From: Lepidodermella squamata
Lineage: Eukaryota > Gastrotricha
Assembly (NCBI GenBank): GCA_047495785.1
Contig: JBLDXI010000013.1
Coordinates: forward strand, 3,906,001-3,970,000
Length of the DNA: 64,000 nt
Reading direction: 5' to 3'
The notes beneath the pieces were generated by a model, which worked only from the letters and a program-made list of their open reading frames with translations, made no database searches and was not told the DNA's origin. Below, piece after piece: positions 13,503 to 26,400 of the stretch. Position 1 is the first letter of the stretch. Every line of letters begins with the position of its first letter. Both the position numbers and the translations under genes were made by a program.

Positions 13503-16500
13503 TTATAATTTCGACGAAGTGACTGTGTGGAGACCCAGCGAGAGAACAGTCGGCGGCAAACCGTCCGTCAGCAATTGCAGCCTTTCGAGGTAATGACGAC
13601 TGATTTGACTGCCCTCCTCGCTATCTCGATCGACAACCCTCGGCACTTTCGGCAGCTGGGCGAAGACAACACTCGCCGCAGCTGAATTAGACCTCATCAA
13701 CGCGTTCAATTCCGTGATGGCCGATGTCGGAATTCGCAGGAAAGTCGACGCATCGTGTTGGCCTGATGTGCCATCCGCCTTCAAATTCGTACTAGACCGG
13801 GTATTTCGAGTTGAAACAACCTCAACTGAGCCGGCAATTCGAAGCTCGGCCAGTTGCTTCTTCACGCTTTCGATGACCCGGCCCGAGTCGTAAGTTTCTG
13901 CGTCGCTGAACCGAAATCCTTCGACTAGGAAGAAGCGCAGTTGCGATTTGCTTCGCCAGCCGCGCACCATATGTAGCACACAGGCGATTTGAAGCAAGAA
14001 CATCGATGAAGTTCCGCTGATGTCGATGCTGTCCGAATTGAACGGGTCGATTGGCCACACGTCGATGAGCAGTTTCGACTTTCCGCTTCCTTCGTACAGC
14101 GGCAGTTTGTTAAAGGCCGCAAAATTCCTAAAAAAATATAAAATGTATAGAAATCGAAAAACCTTTCGCAAATTGAAAAATAGCTGTTGTAAAATTTGAT
14201 AATTTTAGGCATTCGATAAGCTTGCAAAAAAGGTCTCTTATACAAAAATCTACTTTTGATGGTCTACTCTGGGGATGACTATTATCTGCGACTCCGCAGG
14301 CTTTCGAATTACTGGAAAATGTACAATTTTTGCGAAACAACAAATCCACTACTCTAACAACAGGGAAATACACGCTCAGCCCGATAATAGTACCTGTCTT
14401 TTTCAGTAAATCGAGCTAATGTGTAACTTACCGGCAAATTACAAGATTTTTGTTCATTTTCACAACATCGCACAGCATCGAAACGTATTCGAAATGGCTA
14501 ACGCGGTGATTTCTCTCACGAAGAGGCGGCAGCGAAGAAAGCGCCGAATCAAGCTCAGTCGTTTGCTGGTTTGCGTGGTTATTCCTCGAAAATGGCGACC
14601 CTAAAAACCGTAAGAAAAACACATTAAATCCATCGAATTTCCACCTCCAACCCATAAAATCGTCCCACAATTCTTAAAGCGCATCCATTTAGAAGGAATA
14701 AAGAACCCCAACCTGTCACTCTTTCTGGCAATGGCATAAAGGACGGGGCAGCTACCAAAAGCAACGAAAAAATAGCAAGTTTGAAAAAAAATCGGGAAAA
14801 TAATAGAGATAAATCTCACCTCGAGCGGTCAAAAACTTGGGTAGAAAAGTGCGCGGCGGGCTTGATTGCGGGACAATTTGAGCCGGAGCATCATCGTCGT
14901 AGAAGCCGAAAACCACAGTGTTAGGTTTCATTCCGCCGAGGCCGGAAATTCGAACCAAATGCCGGAGACCTTCGCGAACAGTCGATGCCATGGTGATTTC
15001 GATGAAAGCTTTCACGTTCATGCATTTTACAACGCTGCTCCAATCTGAGAAAAAAGTTGTTAAAAAAACCTCCTTAAAATTGAGAATTTTGAAAAGCTTA
15101 CGATGCTGTTGCTTCGAAATCGGATCGAGGTCATGCTTGTCCCAATCGTCGATCATCACGTGACCCAACACGTATAGACCAGATTTTTTCAAATCATTCA
15201 CGAAATCGATGAGTTTACACGCCGATCGCGGATTAGCTACCATTAGCAAAATTTGAGGTCTCCAAAACTAAAAATTCAAATATTTCTCAATGTATTAGAA
15301 ATTTCATGAATAAATTACCTTGACATGGTCACGCCTCGGGTCCAGCATGAGCAGATATTTTCGGACCTGGTGGAAAATGATAGCCTGGCTAATCGAGCCC
15401 CAATGGTCGGAGAAATTGCGAAATTGCAGTAGAATAAGTAAGGCTAGAAAGATGACGATGGCAATCGCGGCGTAGAGTGGATTGACAACGAAACACATAA
15501 CTAGACAGCCTACGAGACCCAGTGTACACGTGTGCCAGCTAAAATAGCGGAAAGTCGGGCGGAAATTCGGCGCTGAGGCTACTTCCAACGCGAGACAAGC
15601 CAAATTTGTTCCTACAAATTCACAAAAAAATCATTTCAAATTCTCAACTAAAATCTCAAAAATTCCCAAATTAATGAAATATTTAAAACTAAGCTGAAAT
15701 AAACCTAAAAAATATAGAAAATTAAGGCTAAATTTACCTGTATACATGAGAAGGTAGCAGACAGTTACCAGTCTCGCAATTTGATTCAGCGTATTGATAA
15801 TCGCAACAGCTTGAACCAAAACGTAAGAAACAACCACGGCTACCCACGGATTTCCCTTGTAACGAATCCGGCCGAAGCGAAGTAACCCCCAGAAAATTTC
15901 ATCATCAGCCAGCGCTTCAAGGTACCGACTCGCGCCGATCAAATTGCCAGCCGCAGCAGAAAAAGTCGCGAAAAACGACCCGACAATAACGAACCAAGGC
16001 ACGACGTTGACGTATTGCATGAAATGGAAATTACTGATCAACAAGTCGCGAGACGAAGTCCAGGATGTCAGAAATACGATGATTGTGTAGGTCACAAATG
16101 TGAAGAGAATTGCGTACAGCGTTCCACGGGGAATGGCATAGCCCGGTTTCTTCAACTCACCGGACATGTTCGCGCCATTCATAATACCAGTAACACTGGA
16201 GAACAAAACGGCGAAAACCACGCCGAAATTTGCTGCACCAGCATCAGGTTGCGTGTAATCAACGCTCCAATTCGGAAGGAGGTTGTTCGAAAAAGTCTCC
16301 GTGCTATATCCGGTGTAATTCGAGCAATTACCCGGGTAGTGCGCGATAGTATTGTCTCGCGGGGTTGCGATGCATTCTTCCTTCTTGATAAATGTGCTGA
16401 CTATGACAGAAATCGCACAGACTGTCACAACCAGAAGGGTTACGGACGACACCCTCGAAAACACCGCCCCGCCCAGAATGCAAATGATGAAAATGAAAAA

Positions 16501-17217
16501 CAGGAAAATCGACGAGTATAAATATTGCCACCATTGCGAAATTCCAGGTAGAAACGGTGCAAGACCTAGTATTTGAAAATATTAAGTAGGACATTTTTAA
16601 CAAAGTTTGTCGACTAACCACCAGGGCCGAACGTATCTACAACCAACTCGACAGTACCGGAAATGTATAACGCACAAGAAAAGATATTAGCCCAAAAAAA
16701 GAGCATCCCCAGTGCTCCGCCGAATTCGGGACCGAGCGCGCGGCTTATCATATCTATTAAATAGATAAGTAGGTAAAAAAACGTTATCTTCAGCCGGTCA
16801 AAACTCACAATACGCTCCGCCACCAGCGATAGCACCGTTAGTTGAAATGGCACAAATTGACAGAGTAGTCAGTACAAGCAATAAGTAGGCAAGAACTAGT
16901 TGGACGAGAGTTAACAGAAGCCCCGATTCCCCGACCAAATAACCTGAATAACAAATCGATATAATTGATTCAAACTTTGAACGAGTTTTTCACGTACCAA
17001 TGCGAAGAAATAGACATGCGCTGAACATAGATAGAGCAACAGGGCAAAACACGCCGAATAAAGTATTCAAATTGCGTCGAGCATCGAGAGGGTCAATATT
17101 AGATCGGTTTCCGCTTTCAGAGGATGAATCCGAGGTAATCAGAGGTGTGTCCATTGGCTGACTAACGCTGACGACGCTATCCGTCGAGGCGTTGATGAGG
17201 CCGCTGGAATTCGCCAT
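13503..17217 (-). CDS. SLC12A9-like cation-chloride cotransporter family protein, 9 exons
   Basis: Exons are 17217-16998, 16943-16809, 16753-16619, 16565-15738, 15611-15319, 15267-15102, 15044-14820, 14600-14432 and 14127-13503, giving 931 residues (human SLC12A9 has 914). Family marks include [20 protein letters not shown] before helix 1, [37 protein letters not shown] and [19 protein letters not shown]. After the membrane part comes the SLC12A9-type cytoplasmic block [20 protein letters not shown] and SGLYVLGHV. Asn-Cys-rich loops (NCSNYTGYS) suggest a glycosylated outer loop. SLC12A9 (CIP1) is linked to lysosomal ion handling and modulates other cotransporters. An alternative in-frame ATG lies at 17313; I prefer 17217 because the acidic N-terminus starts there. 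Confidence 0.93.
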
Positions 17218-17313
17218 TGTCTGAAGAGTAACGGCGCCCGGCGAATGAACAGTGGCCAGATTTAACCAACTATTTGATGAAAAACTAAATTGAACGATTG
17301 TAATATTTTGCAA

Positions 17314-18986
17314 GCCATGCGTTTAGTATCATAAAAAGCAGTTTAAAGAAGGCACCAAGTGAGAATGTTGTTAGTAAGAGTATCAGAGGGCGTCTATAAA
17401 AGTTGGCAAGCAGCAGGCATTACAGCATATGGTTCAAATCGAGCATCCAGACGAAATTCATTCTCAGAAACTCAAAGTAAGCTTCTAGCTAAGAAGTTAC
17501 AACATACATACTCCATGAGTACGGGGCAATCGTGGCGATTGGTTCGAATAAACCGTAAATTAATTCTCAAGATCCCATTTAGAGCGGATCAAGGTGAGAA
17601 TAAAAAAAACGACCGTGTTTGTCGAGAACCAAATAAGACAAATATAGAATATAGAGTATAGCCGCTGAAGAAAAATCTTAGCGTGGTTGGCGGTAACATT
17701 CATTCACTTGCTGATAAATATAAATTCAAATTGGATAACATTGGATAAAATAGGTAACCGATAGGTAGCTAGCTAATGCGCTTGCAACTTTCCATTTTGA
17801 AGGGGAGGATGAAATTCCCAGTTAGCCGAACGTAAAACAATCAACATTATTATTTAGTCTCCTTCCTTCTAGTTGGCTCAAAGTTATGGTAAATGGCAGA
17901 GCTGGAGGAATCGCTCTACCGGCGGTTAAGAGTTGGACCAAAATGTGCATTAACTCACCAATTTTGCTCTACCAATTCAAATTCTATTGCTAATATGAAC
18001 TGCTTAATAGTTATGACGCTATCGAATAAATGCCTTTCTTCCAAAGATAACTGACGTGCATAAAGGTCATCTGTTACCGACGCTTAGCTTATTTGAAATA
18101 ATTACAAACATGCTGGCTGGAAAACATAAACGATATTTAACTGATGACTCTATAGTTTGCATCGAAACATCACCCGGAAAAGATCAGCAAAGCGTAAAAA
18201 AGCCAGGCCGTACGCTGTAGACTGTAGACTTGATTTGGGATTTGGGTTGTATTTGCAACGTTAATACCGAAAATTTATATCGCATTTCACATTATTGAGT
18301 CAAAAACTTGAGAATTCCATGATGTTCTTTAACTAGTTTCCTACTTCCTTTTTCTGAAAACGATCAATTCAAACTTGAGACTTGGGTTTTCATGTTACAA
18401 ACAATACACCCTGCGATATGCGCTTAGAAGAGGAAGAAATCTCAGGAATCGATTCTGCGAGAGGCCGTGATTCGATAAAAGATCGAATAACTCTAAGAAG
18501 GATGAAATAAGATGAGCTACAAACAGCAACCTAAAACAGCAACATTAATGTTCTACACTCAAGAATCAAGGTCTCAAGCCTAAACCTGAAACCTGCTAGG
18601 AACCAAAGAACCAACAAACAACTTCGCTTTTCAAAAAAGAAAACAACAAAAAAAACAGAAAGACTAAGAAAAGTGCAGGACAAACATTTGAAGATTCTAG
18701 TGAAAAATCAACTTTGAAGACAATTTGAGGACGTGGCCATATTTTCTTTGTTAATAACTGTGAAAAACAAAAAGTTCAACTTTTTTCATCGCCGGTTTTC
18801 TTCGATTTGCGGCCGGCATCCTCACATCATTTTAGCTTCAACAAGTCGCCTCGAGGACCCTCAACCCCCAACCCTCAACAACCTCCCAACCTCCAGGCCT
18901 ATGCCATACCTTTCCAGCCATGCAACAATGCTCAGTTAATGAAAAAATTTCTGTTGTTTTAGGCGCGTTTCTAATCGAGTCAGAAC
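17314..18986. other. divergent intergenic region
   Basis: About 1.7 kb between the divergent SLC12A9 and COQ4 genes. No supported gene is present; an open frame at 17359-17661 lacks any recognisable feature. Just before COQ4, an acceptor-like ttgttttag ends at 18962, consistent with trans-splicing or a 5' UTR intron. Confidence 0.4.
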
Positions 18987-19712
18987 ATGGCAACTCCTTC
19001 GATTCTATCAGAAGTCGTGCGACTCGGAACGCTCCAAAGAATGGGTGTCGCTGCTGGTAGTGCGGTCTTTGTTTTTTTCGACCCTTATCGCGATGATTTG
19101 GTTGCATCCTTGCTGGAAGTTGTTGGCTTGGATGGTTTGAAAAGGCTACGCCGTCGTGTTCTTTCTGTGCCAGAAGGGCGTCAAGTGCTTACTGAACAGC
19201 CGTTAATTTCAACTAAAACGATCTCCCTTCCTTACCTCCGAAACCTCCCAGCAAATACTTTTGGATCCAAGTATGTTGCGTGGCTTGACGCTAACCGTGT
19301 TACGCCCGATACGAGGAGACCTGTTCGTTTCATTGACGATCCTGAATTGGCCTACGTTGTTCTGCGCGTCCGCCAAACTCACGACTTTTATCACGTATTG
19401 CTTAATATGCCCACAGCTGTATCCGGCGAACTTGCTGTCAAAATTGTCGAAGCTGGTCAGTTACGTTTGCCAATGCCGTTCCTTGCCGGTGTGTTCGGGC
19501 CGCTAAGTATCATAGGAAAATCTGTCGAAAGGGACAAGTTTCTCAGCTTGTATTTACCCATTGCTCTGCAAAACATTTCGCCTAATCACAATGCGCGATT
19601 GATGTTGACTGCTTATTTTGAAAAGAGATTCGAGCAAGACATCGATGAACTCCGTAGAGAATTTAACATTATACCTTATGTTGATAAATCATCCAGTCAG
19701 GCCTCAGCTTAG
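18987..19712 (+). CDS. COQ4: ubiquinone biosynthesis protein COQ4
   Basis: This intronless gene encodes 241 residues. COQ4 is a mitochondrial inner-membrane protein needed for the coenzyme Q synthome and for decarboxylation and hydroxylation of the quinone ring. The diagnostic metal-binding motif HDxxH-x11-E is complete: H132, D133, H136 and E148 within THDFYHVLLNMPTAVSGE. The N-terminus MATPSILSEVVRLGTLQRMG is amphipathic enough for mitochondrial import. The acceptor tttag at 18957-18962 is 24 nt before the ATG. The next gene starts 74 nt after the stop codon on the same strand, so COQ4 is probably the first gene of an operon. Identification is firm. Confidence 0.95.
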   Translation: MATPSILSEVVRLGTLQRMGVAAGSAVFVFFDPYRDDLVASLLEVVGLDGLKRLRRRVLSVPEGRQVLTEQPLISTKTISLPYLRNLPANTFGSKYVAWLDANRVTPDTRRPVRFIDDPELAYVVLRVRQTHDFYHVLLNMPTAVSGELAVKIVEAGQLRLPMPFLAGVFGPLSIIGKSVERDKFLSLYLPIALQNISPNHNARLMLTAYFEKRFEQDIDELRREFNIIPYVDKSSSQASA

Positions 19713-19786
19713 TTCAACTATTTTTCCAATGAGTAAACTTGTGCCCGATGATTCATGTCTGATCTTTATTTTTAGTTTAGAGTGTT
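19713..19786 (+). promoter_or_regulatory. intercistronic region COQ4 - GOLM-like gene
   Basis: Only 74 nt separate the COQ4 stop from the next ATG. A pyrimidine-rich acceptor (gatctttatttttag, AG at 19774-19775) lies 11 nt before that ATG. This is the layout of a nematode trans-spliced operon. No AATAAA is present in the gap. Confidence 0.6.
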
Positions 19787-21377
19787 ATGAAACAGGAGGT
19801 GCTACCGATGTTTCATGCTCGTCGATCCAACTTCTCAGTGGTGCAGTGGGTCTTTGCTGCCCTACTCATCGTCGTGCTAGTCTACGGCTTTTACACCGTT
19901 TATGACCTACGCCGCACTAATGAGCAGCAGCGTGAACTCATCGACAAGCTGACTCATGACGAGCAAACGCTGCGGGAGCAAATGAAAGGAATTGCAGAGG
20001 AGAAGAACAAAATGGCTAAGCTCATCGATAACGAGGGAAGTAGGCATAACAACCTAGTAGCAAGTGAGTTGAATTATTTTTTTTGGCATAGTTACTTTTC
20101 TTAATCCATCATTTATGTAGCCTTGAAAGAGGAGAAAACTGCTGTAGAGAAAAACTGTGCCAAAGACAAGCATGATCTCGAGGGGACAATCAAGGGTTTG
20201 ACCGAGAAGCATACCGAATGTAAAGGCAATCTAGCGGTCGCCCAGCGTGATAAAGATAAAATTGAGAAAGACTATAAAGATCTCAACGATAAGCTCGCTG
20301 CTGCTAACAAAAATCTCGAAGCTGCCAATGAGAAGCGGGCAGAAGAAAGCACCGCTTGTGCAGGTTTGAGTTATTCTTATTTACTTTGACCTTTTTCAAT
20401 TTTCTCATTTCTTCAGCCAAGGTTCGTGACTTGGAGGCTAAACTGGCCTCGAATAAACAGCAAGCTCCCGCTGAGACAGTCGCTGCTACTCAACAAAGTA
20501 GGTTTAATAATCTCGATTAACGTTGATAATTCAATTTTTCAAAACCAAAGCAACTATTAGATCTAGATCGCTATTAAACAAGCGTATGTTGCGATAGATT
20601 AAACGTTGTTGAAGCTTTCCGCTTGTTATTTTATTATAATCTGAAGTAATTTTATTGTTCATCGGACTTTACTCAATTTTGAAATAACGGAGTCCATGTT
20701 ACTTTTTCAGATGTTAACAAGCCAGTTCAAGTTGAAACTGCTGCTGCTGCTCAAACTCAGGCGAAAGAAACCGATACACCTGCTCATGAAATTAAGGAAG
20801 CTATTGTACCGCAAGTCGCAGCGCCGAAAAATCGCCCTCTTCCGGGTGAAGAAACTGAGCTGAAGAAAGATAACGCGTCGATGCAAGTAGAGCCGCCTCG
20901 GCCTCAGGGACAAGGTCAGGTTGCCGAGAAGCCAGACGGTGATGATATGCAGGTCGAGCCGCCGAAAATGAACGCCGGCCATGAAGCGCAGAAACCTCTA
21001 GTCGGCCATTTCAGAGGTTAGTACACAATTTTCATGCGCGTTTTATTACAAAATTTTATTACGAACTGCAAAGAACCCCGCCGCCGTAGAGGAAAACATG
21101 TTTTTCTCAAGCAGTAGGTTTAAAACTGAGCGGACATTTTATTCCTTTCGTTTTGGTTCCTGGTTAATTGATAAGAGGTGCATCAATAAATTACGAAAAT
21201 CACGATTGAATTAATTGTTTGCGGTTATATGGTGATTTATTTTTTACTCACCCCCTAATTTTTGCTAATTTCTGATTTTCCCAAAAATCCTTGTTATAAT
21301 TTCGTCCAATATTATTTTCCCCTTTTTTAATTTTAGACGCTGAGGATCAAGACAACAATGCCCGGGAAGAGTCTTAA
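19787..21377 (+). CDS. type II membrane coiled-coil protein, GOLM1/CASC4-like, 5 exons
   Basis: Exons are 19787-20063, 20121-20363, 20417-20497, 20711-21016 and 21337-21377; all introns are phase 1, giving 315 residues. A short cytoplasmic end (MKQEVLPMFHARRSNFSV) is followed by one membrane helix at about 18-38 and then a long charged coiled coil (residues 45-200). The tail is Pro/Glu-rich with two copies of MQVEPP and ends DAEDQDNNAREES. This order, with the helix at the N-terminus and an acidic disordered lumenal tail, is that of the Golgi proteins GOLM1 and CASC4 (GOLM2). Sequence similarity beyond layout is weak by eye, so another type II coiled-coil protein remains possible. It probably shares a transcript with COQ4. 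Confidence 0.8.
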
Positions 21378-22070
21378 AACCGAAAAGTGCAATTGCTAAT
21401 CAAGAAATCGGTAATATAAGTATTCTTCCTTCGCCTGATAATAAAAGAATGCTCCACTGCTGCTGATGATGATGATAGCAAGAAAATTGCGCGGGCGTCC
21501 TGGAGAAATTTTGTGTAAAATTGCATATTATTGTATAAATCGTTGAAAATATTCATCATTGTTGGGTGTTTGGGCCTGTATTTGTGAAAACGGGCCGTGC
21601 CTTTTTTGTTTATTATGCTAGTTCGACACGGGAAGTAAACTTTCCAGCCACAGATCTTGTTTAGCGCATTCCGCCGCATATTTATGTCATTTTTCGGGGT
21701 GATATCGTAATAATTAATTGATACAACACGATTTTTGTTTGTAAAAACCAACCGCATCCTTCTCACACCTGGCGCTTCTACGGACCACAGATTGAAAGCC
21801 CGTTGTTGTAAAAAAGAAAGTAATAACCTGAGAAATATAACAATGAATTGATTTCTTTCAATTTATTAGAAAGCTTGTAAAGCAATTTCGTTGTGACTTG
21901 CATGTTATTATTATACCCAATTCGCCTTTTCCCGACACAATATTTTGGTTTTTAATTCGCTCGACTTGTGTGTAATATGAGGCTGTTTCTATGAAATGAA
22001 AAAATATGGAATTGAAGGAAATTAAAAAATGGAACTTACTACAATTTTTATTATTGTTTAGGGTTTTAAT
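21378..22070. other. intergenic sequence before EOGT
   Basis: A 693-nt AT-rich gap. An acceptor-like attgtttag lies 9 nt before the EOGT ATG. No gene or structured RNA is visible; the antisense open frames are low complexity. Confidence 0.4.
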
Positions 22071-25000
22071 ATGAAATTGTTGATTTTTGCGATTTTTCTT
22101 GCCATTTTTGAATGTCAAGCTTACGATTTGCGGTATCTGCAATTACCCGCTCGCCAAATTCGTCGATTATTCGGATCGAATGAGACGCTGCGAAAAATTT
22201 GTTTGGATCAAGGCTCGAGTGAAGAAAACGGTTGTCCTTACTACTCCTTAGCAGAATCCCCGCGATGCTGGGGTTTCGAGAAATCTTGCCCTAAGGAGGA
22301 ACTCGAAAAAGGGAAACGGCGAATTAAATGCTCAAATCCCAAGGATGTCAACACATTTTGGAATCAAGCTGATTTCGGCTATATCAACGGATTTCAGTCG
22401 AATCTAGTCGAATATTGCAAACCGCATGATGCAACAAAGCCTGGCCAGTCGAATCTCATATGCAGTGACCATCTTCAAGTTTGCACGGGCAAAAATATAG
22501 CGATTGATTTTCGAAAAATCCCGTCTCTAACTACAAGTCGCGAGATGTACCGCGGCAACATTATAACTGGAAAGGGCGTAATTCAGGGTAATTGTAAAAT
22601 GGATTGGCCGGCGTTTGAGAAGCAAGCCGATCGGCGGAGTTTCTTATCATCGTGGGCTGAGGAGTTGATTCAATTCACCGAGTCTGAGAATGGCGAGCCG
22701 GTATTCGACGAGGCGAATCCGCGGCCTGATTGCGATCTAGTCATCGATAGGCCGGCGTTTATTGTTAAGCTGGATGCGGGTGTTAACATGTTTCACCACT
22801 ACTGTGATTTCATCAACATTTTTGCGACTCAACTCATGCTTGGGCATTTTGATAAAGATATTCAAATTGTCAACTGGCACACCTCGGCTGATACCTATTA
22901 TGAGTAAGTTCAATTTTCACTTACAAAGCGTGTCCATAAGTTTTGGATTTTTTTGAGTTCGCAATATTTGCCAAATATTTAACCCAAGAAAAGTATTTTT
23001 TATTAATTTTCCGCGATTTCACCAAGGAAATTTGAAGCTTACCTGAGGAATTTCGGAAAAAAACTCGATAGTAACTGGTTTGATAATTATCGGTATTTCA
23101 CCCGGTTGTACCCGATTACATCGATTTTTGAAAATTCGCCGAAGGGATGATTTGGTTCAGCGTTGCAAAACAAATTAGGCGTCAAAATTTTGCTATTTTC
23201 ATGCCAAGTTATCCTCGAATATCGTGAGAATTTACCAGAGTCTTCGGAAGAAGCTTTCACGATTTCCATGATTTTAGTGTTGAAACTTTATAAGAGAAAT
23301 TAGCGTCTAATAATGTTCCTTTTCATTGTAGTCCATTTTTCATGACGTGGACGGCTTTTACTTGGCATCAACCGATTCAAATAAGCGAACTGGCCCATAA
23401 GCGAGTCTGTTTTCGGAAGGCCTACTTCCCCCTCCTACCCCGCCTCTACTTCGGCCTCTACTACAACATGCCTCTAGTCAAAAACTGCGAACGCTCTTCG
23501 CTGTTCAAAGCTTTCCACGACTTGCTGATTCATCGGTTCAACACAACGCAACACGGCCCGTTGGCTGGCACGGTTCGCGTGACGCTGCTGCAGAGGAAAA
23601 CGGCTCATCGGCGCATTTTGAACGCGCAAGAACTAGTCAAAGCGGCGAGGAAACTGCCGGGAGTTTTGATACGTGAAATCACGTACGACACTACGATGCC
23701 TTTCTTAACTCAAGTCAATCACACTTACAACACGGATGTTTTCATTGGAATTCACGGCGCTGGTCTAACGCATAGCTTCTTCCTACCAGGTTTGAAATTT
23801 GAACTATTGACTATTCTAAAGATGGGAAGAAATTTGTGCGGATCTACGCCATATTAGTAGAGAAATTTCTGAACGCGAAATTTCAGAAAATTTGGAATTT
23901 TTTTATTTATGCGGCATTTTAGTATTGCATTACTCTAAAAACTCCAATTTTATTGAATATCTTCGCTTGCGTATATTTCTAGTAATACCAAGCGTCATCT
24001 CCAAAGCCAAGCATTACAAAAGTTTCATCAGAGTTATCAATAATTAGATTGTCAACAAGATGACGCATGACAGGGGACCAGATTTCCAGACTTTCAATTC
24101 AGAGCCGTTATATCAAATACCACTACCATATCAGAAAAATTGCTTTGACACCTAGTGGCTAGCTTTCCAAAACACGCTGACTTATGAACAAGGCCTAAAC
24201 TGTAACTTGGATCAGGCACCAGGTACCAGGTACCAATTGCTGTCGTAACGCTTTTACCCGAGCCCCGCGATCATTTCGATGTCTCCAGAAAATCAATGTC
24301 CCCAGTTGTCACGTTTGCAATAATAAATCTATAAGATTGCTTTTTTTAGCATCGATTCATTGCAGTAGACCCTCTGCAATAGCAAAACCCAGGGGTAAAC
24401 CGAGTCCTGCATGGCTGTCTATATCTCAAGCATCTCTCAATTAAAATGTACCACCTCTAAGCAATATTCACGGGGAAAACATAAATAAAAGAGGGCCGCC
24501 TGTTTGACATTGCCCACGGGCCTCCCGACAGTTAATAAGGCCCTGGTTAGGATGAAATTTTTGTGAGAAATTTTAACCACATGAGAAAAAAATTGGGCGA
24601 AATTCGTCAAAAATTTGCAAGGAAAAGAGAAAGGTCAAGAGCTGAGATATACCTTGAAATAGTGTAGTGAGTACTCATGTTTTCATATACGCTGAATTCG
24701 AGCGGCCAGTTTTCCAACATCCAAGAACATCAATACAAGCCTAGACCGACATTCCAAGGGACGGCGTCAAATTGTTTATCGGCTGGCTTAGTTGGCGGTA
24801 TTAGGATGAGCCGCCTTCGAAGCTGTGACATGGCAAGAAGAGTGTAGCTGTTCTTCAAAATTTTGTCCTCATAGCTGAAATCGTCGACTTGAGAATTCGC
24901 TGTCAATGATAGGCCTCATATCGTTGACCATTTCGGCGACGTTGGGCGCTGCATCGTTGGCTTGAGTAGCGCGAGCGACAGCTCCTGGGGTAGCGCGATT

Positions 25001-26400
25001 GTATTTCAGAAGTCGGCATAGAACGAGCAGCTTCTCTGGGTCAGCTACTGGTTCATTGCAAATTTGATTTGGCAGTTGAATGAAGCAACAAATTTCCACC
25101 GGCCGCAGTTGATCGCCAGTCAATGCTTCGATTGAAAACGAACGAGGCAGCTTTCGAGTTGTGCCATCGTGAAGCCAACAACCATCGTATCGCTGATGAC
25201 GATAACGAACGGCACGATGTGTATATTTTGCATTTGTCAACAGTGACGGGCAACCAAGCCCGAAGAACCGTTTGGTACGCGGCTGTTAGTCTAATGACGC
25301 GGTTAGACCCAGTAGTTGCGTCGTCGTCGCCAACTATGCGCGGAGTCATCAGCTGATGATAGTGGTGATTTTTCAACATCTGGCCACGCGTACCTAAACC
25401 CTAAACATATAATAAATAATAATTAAGGCTAACATGAATTTTAGAATTTAGAATTAACAAACGAAACATCGCAACACTAAATCGAATTAATTACGATAAA
25501 ATTCTGCGTAATTTTCTGAATATGGGCTCATCATAACTTTAAGATCCCGGCTTATTAATTTTGGAAAATTTTCAAAAAACGACTTTTTTGCGCAAATTGA
25601 GGTCTGAGATACATAAAGGAGTTTTCATGACTTATGTTCCTCAATTTTTGGTGTGAAAAGCTAGAATAGCTGACCAGCATGTTAGTCCATTGGTTGAAAA
25701 TCAGAGGCTAAGCCTGAGCGCCTGCTGGGATTAGCTCAAAGCGCAAACAAGATTAAAGCCAAGAAATATAGGTTAATTAAAAAAAGTATGCAAAGATCTC
25801 ATCGCCAGCTGAATCATCAACAAATGCAACAAAATTAGGATCCGGAAATGTCGAACATGGGTTCGTCACGGAAGAATTCTAGTTCAGATAATCGCTACCA
25901 TGCCGCCTAGATTTATTCACATTTTTAATGCGTTCGATGTTCGTGTCAACGAGTGACATAAAAATCGAAAAACCGTGGTTTGCGGGATTTTTTTTAATAT
26001 CTGACAAGTCATATATTTTCATTGAATGGAGCTTGGAATTTTGCGAGGAGACTCGACATTTCAAAAAAATTTATTCAAATTTATTGTTGTTTCATTAGAC
26101 TGGGCAGTATTATTTGAGCTGTACAACTGCGACGACGACGATTGTTACATGAATCTGGCGAAGATGCGCGGCGTGCACTACATGACGTGGGAGAAGAAAG
26201 AACTCGTGAAGGCGTCTGGCGATGCGAAACACCCGATAACCGGCTCGGACCACGCGAAATTCACCGACTACACGTTCAACGTGGACGAATTTGTGCGGCT
26301 TGTCAAACAAGCGGCAGCGTACGTTCGCGAACATCCCGCGTATTTGAATGAGTTGCGGACGCAGAAGAAGCACAAAACTGAATTGCATGACGAGTTGTGA
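22071..26400 (+). CDS. EOGT: EGF domain-specific O-linked GlcNAc transferase (EOGT), 3 exons
   Basis: Exons are 22071-22903, 23332-23789 and 26099-26400, in phase, for 530 residues (human EOGT 527). A signal peptide covers about residues 1-17 (MKLLIFAIFLAIFECQA). The C-terminus is HDEL, an ER-retention signal, as expected for this lumenal GT61 enzyme, which adds GlcNAc to Ser/Thr of EGF repeats in Notch-type and matrix proteins. Matching blocks include LDAGVNMFHHYCDFINIFAT, RVTLLQRKTAHRRILN, DVFIGIHGAGLTHSFFLP, then DWAVLFELYNC and GVHYMTW. Cysteines in the N-terminal third follow the family pattern. Intron 2 is unusually long (2.3 kb) and holds antisense open frames described separately. Confidence 0.96.
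24869..25379 (-). pseudogene. unassigned antisense open frames inside EOGT intron 2
   Basis: Three minus-strand frames overlap here: 25379-25053 (108 codons), an ATG frame of 37 codons from about 25228 (MQNIHIVPFVIVISDTMVVG) and 25240-24869 (123 codons). The last includes ALTGDQLRPVEICCFIQLP and reads like a real protein. Moving from one frame to the next without stops suggests a decayed nested gene with frameshifts, or unrecognised small introns. I do not recognise the family. Chance open frames in a GC-richer patch are the main alternative. Confidence 0.3.
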
